DNA of 36,610 nucleotides from Rikenellaceae bacterium. GTDB lineage: Bacteria; Bacteroidota; Bacteroidia; Bacteroidales; UBA932. The first letter of the stretch is position 1, and each line of letters opens with the position of its first letter. This document shows, piece after piece, positions 32,728 through 36,610 of this stretch. Location of the stretch: NCBI GenBank assembly GCA_900771335.1, contig CAAGNP010000039.1:1-36610 (forward strand), given 5' to 3'. The notes beneath the pieces are model-generated. The model had not been told where the DNA came from. It searched no databases and saw only the letters and a program-made list of their open reading frames with translations. Position numbers and translations under genes: made by a program.

Positions 32728-34113
32728 ATGAAAAAGGTATTATCTATATTTTTATTAAGTTTTGTTGCCCTTGGACTAAGTGGTCAGCAGGTAGGATTGA
32801 CCCTTCAGCAATGTAAGGATATGGCTTTGGTCAATGACCCTTACGTGAAGAACTCCTTTTTGGATGTAATGGCTGCTGAGGCTCAAAAGAAAGAGGTTTT
32901 TGCAGAACATTTTCCAAGATTGAGCTTTTCAAGTTTCGGTTTTTATGCACAAAAGCCGATGATCAGTCTGACAGCTATCGATATATTTGGTGACAATGAA
33001 TTCGGACAGTTAATTCACGAAATATTTACTGATTTTGCAGAGGAGAATGGTGGAAGTCCTGAGTTTACCGCCCTTAAATATGGATTCAATGCATCATTTA
33101 CATTGATCCAGCCTATATATGCCGGTGGTAGAATTGCCAAAGGTAATGAGTTGGCAAGCTTGGGCATTAAGGCAGCCAACCTTAAAAAGGATCTTCAGGT
33201 GAGGACAAAAAAGGAGGATGTGGAAAAATCGTATTGGGAGATAGTGGCATTGGAGGAGAAAAGGAATACATTGAAACACCTCAATGAACTTCTGGATGTA
33301 TTGCATAAGGATGTAACCAGTGGTATAGAAGCAGGTTTGATAACAGATACAGATCTTCTGTTGGTAAATATGAAGAAGAATGAGTTGAAAAGTGGTGAGA
33401 TTCAGTTGGACGGCGGTATCAGACTCTTGAAAATGAATCTGTTCAACGCCATTGGTCAGCCATACTCAGTATTTGAAAGTGTTGCCAATGAGGAGACTCC
33501 ATATATTGACAACATCGTATTGGCGGACAGACTTTCAGATTTCCGTTCGCCAGAAGCATATTATGTTCCTGAGGAGCAATTAGCAGAAAATGTACAGGAG
33601 ACACAATTGCTTGGCATGATGGTTGATGCAAAGAAACTTGAAAAGAGACTTGCATTGGGCGAGGTCCTTCCAACTGTAGCTATCGGAGGAACTTACGGAT
33701 ACGCTGAGTTGAATGGACGTCAGTTCAATGGCAATCTTTTTGCTATGATACAGGTTCCTATCTCAGATTGGGGAAAAGCATCGAAGAAGCTTGAGAGATT
33801 GGAGTATCAGGTTCAAAAGAGCCAGAATGAAAAGGATTATCTTACATCACAATTGTTGTTGCAGATAAGACAGTTCTGGTTGAATCTCAATGTCGCTTGG
33901 GAGAAGATGAATGTTGCAAAGGAGAATGTGGAGTTGGCCAATAAGACAGTAAAGAACCAGATGTCTGAATTTGAGGCTGGTATGATTCCTTTGTCAGATC
34001 TTCTGATGACCCAGACAAAATTGTATGAGGCGACTGAAGCCTATGTGAACAGTCAGATCGAATACAGTAAGGCATTGACAACCTATTTAGGAAGAAAAAT
34101 CACAAATAATTAA
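32728..34113 (+). CDS. TolC-family outer-membrane efflux protein
   Basis: Outer-membrane channel of the tripartite pump. The 461-residue protein has a signal peptide (MKKVLSIFLLSFVALGLSGQ) and two TolC repeats with long helices. Marks are LTLQQCKDMALVNDPYVKNSFLDV at the start, FTLIQPIYAGGRI at the first strand pair, and FAMIQVPISDWGKASKKLERL with MSEFEAGMIPLSDLLMTQTKLYEA in the second. It has no lipobox, unlike many Pseudomonas-type channels. A TTG at 32713 would extend it into the permease gene and is rejected. The gap to the permease stop is four bases, and to the CsgG-like gene also four. Confidence 0.92.
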   Translation: MKKVLSIFLLSFVALGLSGQQVGLTLQQCKDMALVNDPYVKNSFLDVMAAEAQKKEVFAEHFPRLSFSSFGFYAQKPMISLTAIDIFGDNEFGQLIHEIFTDFAEENGGSPEFTALKYGFNASFTLIQPIYAGGRIAKGNELASLGIKAANLKKDLQVRTKKEDVEKSYWEIVALEEKRNTLKHLNELLDVLHKDVTSGIEAGLITDTDLLLVNMKKNELKSGEIQLDGGIRLLKMNLFNAIGQPYSVFESVANEETPYIDNIVLADRLSDFRSPEAYYVPEEQLAENVQETQLLGMMVDAKKLEKRLALGEVLPTVAIGGTYGYAELNGRQFNGNLFAMIQVPISDWGKASKKLERLEYQVQKSQNEKDYLTSQLLLQIRQFWLNLNVAWEKMNVAKENVELANKTVKNQMSEFEAGMIPLSDLLMTQTKLYEATEAYVNSQIEYSKALTTYLGRKITNN

Positions 34114-34117
34114 AATT

Positions 34118-34996
34118 ATGAGATCAATCAAGAATTTATTTATTGCGTTCCTTTTGGTTCTATTTGTGCTACCTGTTTCTGCACAGACAGAAAGAACCAT
34201 TAAAAGGAAAGTTGCTATCGGCAGATTCTCTAATGAAACCCAATATGGGAAAGGGATGTTCTATGATAAAGAGAACGACCCTATGGGCAAGCAGGCTATG
34301 GACATTTTGTCTTCAAAACTTGCTGCAAGCGGAAAATTCATCCTACTAGAAAGGGGTGATATGGATTTGCTTGTTGCAGAGTCAGGTGACAAGATGGAAA
34401 AAATAGGGGCTGACTATATCATTGTAGGTTCTATTACCCAATTTGGCCGTAAGACTGAGGGTAAAGAGCAAGTCTTCTCATCTACAAAATCACAAGTGGT
34501 TGAAGCTGGTGTGAGTGTAAGATTGGTAGAGACAGCTACAGGTCTTATTGTATATTCAGATGAGGCTAAAGGTTATGCTGAGACTACCACCAAAACAACA
34601 CTTGGTATAGGTGGTACAGCAGGATTTGATGCCTCCCTTAGTGACAAGGCTATCTCAGCTGCACTTTCACAGTTGGTGGACAATATCATTGACAAATGTA
34701 TGGATACACCTTGGAGATCATTCCTTTTGGATGGTGAGGATGGTACATATATTATGTCAGGTGGTGCATCACAAGGTATCAGACCTTCAGACAAATTTGT
34801 CGTTTACAAGAGAGGCAAGACTGTCACTAACCCTCAGACAGGTATGAAAGTTGAGCTTCCAGGTACAGCGATAGGTGAGGTTACTGTGACTTCAACATTC
34901 GGTAACACCGTTGAAAACGAGATGTCATATTGTACTTATACAGGTCAGGAATTGGACAATGAGGACCTTTCAAAGTACTATATAATGGAAAAATAA
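34118..34996 (+). CDS. CsgG/HfaB-family protein without a lipobox
   Basis: A 292-residue exported protein related to CsgG, the curli secretion pore. The CsgG domain spans about 30-195: VAIGRFSNET, FILLERGDMDLLVAESG (74-90), GADYIIVGSITQFG (97-110), the VEAGVSVRLVETATGLIVYSDEA strands and a helix ending KCMDTPW. A C-terminal beta domain (about 205-292) follows, resembling those of FlgT-like proteins. The signal peptide ends VSAQ, with no Cys, so unlike E. coli CsgG it is not lipidated. It follows the TolC-like gene by four bases and precedes three lipoprotein genes. Whether it forms a pore or a periplasmic assembly is not known. Confidence 0.85.
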   Translation: MRSIKNLFIAFLLVLFVLPVSAQTERTIKRKVAIGRFSNETQYGKGMFYDKENDPMGKQAMDILSSKLAASGKFILLERGDMDLLVAESGDKMEKIGADYIIVGSITQFGRKTEGKEQVFSSTKSQVVEAGVSVRLVETATGLIVYSDEAKGYAETTTKTTLGIGGTAGFDASLSDKAISAALSQLVDNIIDKCMDTPWRSFLLDGEDGTYIMSGGASQGIRPSDKFVVYKRGKTVTNPQTGMKVELPGTAIGEVTVTSTFGNTVENEMSYCTYTGQELDNEDLSKYYIMEK

Positions 34997-35015
34997 TCAT
35001 CTAAATGGTTTGAAT

Positions 35016-35354
35016 ATGAAGAAAATTTTATTGTTATTGGTGTCGGTTCTATTTTTCGCCAGTTGTGGTGTTGGAACCTATTCATACTCTTCAGGTGTAG
35101 CAGAAAAGGCTGGTATTGTGATTTTGACCGATACCCAAAAGTCTGCCAAGGTATATGTTGACGGAACCAAATATAAAGTGCAAACAGTTAAAGAGAGTGA
35201 CTTCACTTCTAAGAGGGATATGAAGAAGAGTTCAGAAAACACTATCGCAGTAGAGCCTGGACAGCACACTGTAGAGGTGGTGATCAGAGGAGAAAAAGTA
35301 TATTCAAAGAAAGTATACGTATCCAATTCTGAAACTAAAGTTATCAAACTATGA
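35016..35354 (+). CDS. Small PEGA-like lipoprotein
   Basis: A 112-residue lipoprotein (lipobox FASC, Cys17). The mature part reads like a small beta-sandwich: SAKVYVDGTKYKVQTV, then IAVEPGQHTVEVVIRG and KKVYVSNSETKVIKL, a pattern close to the PEGA surface domain, although no PEGA tetrad is present. No function is known. The in-frame TTG at 35010 is rejected in favour of the ATG at 35016. It starts 19 bases after the CsgG-like gene and its end overlaps the next gene by four bases (ATGA), so it belongs to the same unit. It is an extra piece not present in the CsgG-DUF4810-DUF799 trio as usually seen. Confidence 0.7.
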   Translation: MKKILLLLVSVLFFASCGVGTYSYSSGVAEKAGIVILTDTQKSAKVYVDGTKYKVQTVKESDFTSKRDMKKSSENTIAVEPGQHTVEVVIRGEKVYSKKVYVSNSETKVIKL

Positions 35355-35788
35355 GAAAACTTTTGATTTTGGCTTTCGGTATTCTTGCCTTGTCATCATG
35401 TGGTCCATCTTCTTTGTACTACTGGGGAGAGGATTTTAGCAATACACTCATTTATGACAGAATCACATACCGTAACTTCAAGAATCAGACACCGGAAAGT
35501 ATTTGCTCTATGGTATCTGGCTTTGAAGAGATTATCAATAATCCGGGTGGTGAGAGGGAAGTTGTCCCTCCAGGAGTGTGTGCTGAGTATGGTTATCTCC
35601 TTGTGCAGCCTACGACAGCCGAATACTTTGCAAAGTATGCCACATCAGGACAGAAGAAACTCTTCTCTGGGACAGATTATGGCACCTTGTTTATGGAAAA
35701 AGGTAAGGAATTGCTTCAGAAGGAGCTGGAACTCTATCCTGAGTCATCTATTTTCATCTTGCCATTGGTCAATAAGTTAAACAAATAG
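35351..35788 (+). CDS. DUF4810 family lipoprotein
   Basis: A 145-residue lipoprotein (LSSC, Cys17). The SSLYYWGEDFSNTLIYDRITY opening and the VPPGVCAEYGYLLVQ segment with a helical C-terminus (GKELLQKELELYPESSIFI) identify DUF4810, a family usually found beside CsgG-like and DUF799 genes in Proteobacteria. Its role is unknown; it presumably sits at the outer membrane with its partners. Translation is coupled to the preceding lipoprotein gene (ATGA overlap). Confidence 0.8.
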   Translation: MRKLLILAFGILALSSCGPSSLYYWGEDFSNTLIYDRITYRNFKNQTPESICSMVSGFEEIINNPGGEREVVPPGVCAEYGYLLVQPTTAEYFAKYATSGQKKLFSGTDYGTLFMEKGKELLQKELELYPESSIFILPLVNKLNK

Positions 35789-35801
35789 AGGAGGTAGAGT
35801 T

Positions 35802-36476
35802 ATGAAGAAAATTATATATGCTTTTATTGCAGTATTGCTTGTCTGCTCTTGTGGTGTAATGGATACCAGAGGTTCGCTATATCCGAAAATGTATGAGGAA
35901 AAACCTCTGACACTTTTGATTATGCCACCTATCAATAATACTACAAAAGTGGAGGCTAAAGAACTGCTGTACACCTCTGTCAGCAGACCATTGGCTGAAG
36001 CAGGTTATTATGTGATATCCCCACTTGTGGCGATGGATGTTTTCAAGTCTGAGAGTGCTTATGATTCAGAGCAGTTCTACGATGGCAAGCTTGACAAGTT
36101 CAGGGAGTATTTCGGTGTGGATGCAGTAGTGTTCCCATTCATTGAGTCATGGACAAAAATGGGTGTGGCTATCAATACAGAGATCAGATATGTAATCAAG
36201 TCTGCCCACACAGGTGCAGTTCTTTTTGATAAAAGATGTGATTTGACTCTTGATCATACCAAAAGTTCCACTACTGACAAATCCCTTTTGTCGGGTCTAT
36301 TGGACGTGGCAGGGTCATTCTTAGAGACTGCCATTACAGATCATATAGTGGCGGCAAGAAAGGCCAACTACTATATATTTCAGGACATTCCAAGGGGAAA
36401 ATATCACCCAGACCATATGGAGGACTTTGATACTCCGGCAGATCCGCAGAGGATAGTAAGGAGAGTGAGAAGATAA
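35802..36476 (+). CDS. DUF799 (GNA1162-like) lipoprotein
   Basis: A 224-residue lipoprotein (CSC, Cys17). The core matches DUF799, the family of Neisseria GNA1162: LTLLIMPPINNTTKVEAKELL near 37-57, AEAGYYVISPLVAMDVF near 65-82, FGVDAVVFPFIESWTKMGV near 104-122 and a VIKSAHTGAVLFDKR strand pair. The fold is related to TolB and CsgG N-terminal domains. It is the last gene of the run. An IS begins 15 bases after the stop codon, so any further operon genes would have been separated from it. Confidence 0.84.
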   Translation: MKKIIYAFIAVLLVCSCGVMDTRGSLYPKMYEEKPLTLLIMPPINNTTKVEAKELLYTSVSRPLAEAGYYVISPLVAMDVFKSESAYDSEQFYDGKLDKFREYFGVDAVVFPFIESWTKMGVAINTEIRYVIKSAHTGAVLFDKRCDLTLDHTKSSTTDKSLLSGLLDVAGSFLETAITDHIVAARKANYYIFQDIPRGKYHPDHMEDFDTPADPQRIVRRVRR

Positions 36477-36498
36477 AAGAATGGGGAGTCATGACCTG

Positions 36499-36532
36499 AA
36501 CCCCGAAAGTTAGACAAAAAACTTTCGGGGTT
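36499..36532 (+). repeat. 13-bp hairpin at the IS end; likely terminator of the RND-CsgG operon
   Basis: AACCCCGAAAGTT (36499-36511) and AACTTTCGGGGTT (36520-36532) pair perfectly around AGACAAAA and are followed by TTGTTATG. Transcripts leaving the DUF799 gene would meet it 22 bases past the stop codon. Relative to the copy at 61-94, one A-T pair is a G-C pair. Confidence 0.7.
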
Positions 36533-36537
36533 TTGTT

Positions 36538-36610
36538 ATGTCTAAAAAGTACACGAAGCATGGCTATGCAGAACGATTAAAGTATATGCATATGATGGAG
36601 AATGGATGTA
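36538..36610 (+). CDS. IS3-family transposase OrfA, N-terminal fragment
   Basis: The first 24 codons, from the ATG at 36538 to the window edge, encode MSKKYTKHGYAERLKYMHMM and then ENGC. The basic helical start fits the helix-turn-helix OrfA of IS150-group elements. It resembles the fragment at 1-55 but is clearly diverged. The start follows the IS hairpin by five bases, so any ribosome site would be partly sequestered by that stem. Confidence 0.6.
   Translation, partial: MSKKYTKHGYAERLKYMHMMENGC

Larger units (their letters stand above)
36492..36610 (+). mobile_element. 5' end of a second IS3/IS150-like insertion sequence (partial)
   Basis: From 36492 the sequence reads TGACCTGAACCCC, then GAAAGTTAGAC, a 13-bp hairpin and an ATG at 36538. 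The left end of the window shows the same layout in opposite orientation with several base differences, so these are two separate, diverged copies of one IS family. The remainder is beyond the window. Confidence 0.75.

Noticed and set aside
1..36610. The window as a composite transposon bounded by two IS copies.
   Set aside because: The interior is mostly core genes (ftsK, pyrE, nqr, uvrD), the two IS copies differ in sequence, and no cargo-type gene is present. Independent insertions are simpler.
1..36610. CRISPR array, tRNA, rRNA or riboswitch.
   Set aside because: No regular spaced repeats, tRNA-like cloverleaf or recognised riboswitch core was seen in the short intergenic gaps.

Overview
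The window looks like chromosomal DNA of a member of the Bacteroidota, most likely order Bacteroidales. Four things point there. Promoters follow the TTTG / TAnnTTTG pattern of that phylum. A DUF4290 protein precedes ftsK, which is followed by a LolA-like gene. There is a complete Na+-NQR operon. Many genes encode short 'MKK...' signal peptides or lipoproteins. The genus cannot be resolved from sequence alone. No rRNA, tRNA or CRISPR array was seen, and no gene-free stretch exceeds about 225 bases.

Layout, left to right. 1-101: 5' end of an IS3/IS150-like insertion sequence, orfA leaving the window on the minus strand. 137-562 (-): DUF2147 protein. 654-5975 (-): tightly coupled porin-like protein / potA / potB / potC / potD, a polyamine ABC importer with what looks like its own outer-membrane channel. 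6118-9316 (-): lipoprotein nitroreductase, C69 dipeptidase, MalY/PatB-type C-S lyase. 9379-10113 (+): methyltransferase. 10176-11645 (+): monomeric [FeFe] hydrogenase with its own promoter and terminator. 11750-15814 (+): NifX-like protein, DUF4290 protein, FtsK, LolA-like protein. 15815-16420 (-): Nudix hydrolase. 16499-19999 (+): pyrE, SRPBCC protein, RsmF-like rRNA methyltransferase, exported PHP protein. 20056-25917 (-): nqrABCDEF. 26000-28351 (+): UvrD/PcrA helicase. 28576-36476 (+): a seven-gene run in which an RND tripartite efflux pump (adaptor, permease, TolC-like) continues without a break into a CsgG-like protein and three small lipoproteins, two of them of the DUF4810 and DUF799/GNA1162 type. 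36492-36610: 5' end of a second, diverged copy of the IS family, orfA leaving on the plus strand.

The most interesting candidate system is the last operon: an efflux pump and a CsgG/DUF4810/DUF799 envelope module with gaps of only 4-19 bases, suggesting one export or envelope apparatus. Second is the beta-barrel protein whose stop codon overlaps the potA start. The NQR complex and the hydrogenase together suggest an anaerobic, fermentative lifestyle with sodium-based energetics (inference). The two IS ends carry the same 13-bp hairpin with a compensatory base-pair change. They probably also explain why the assembled sequence ends where it does.
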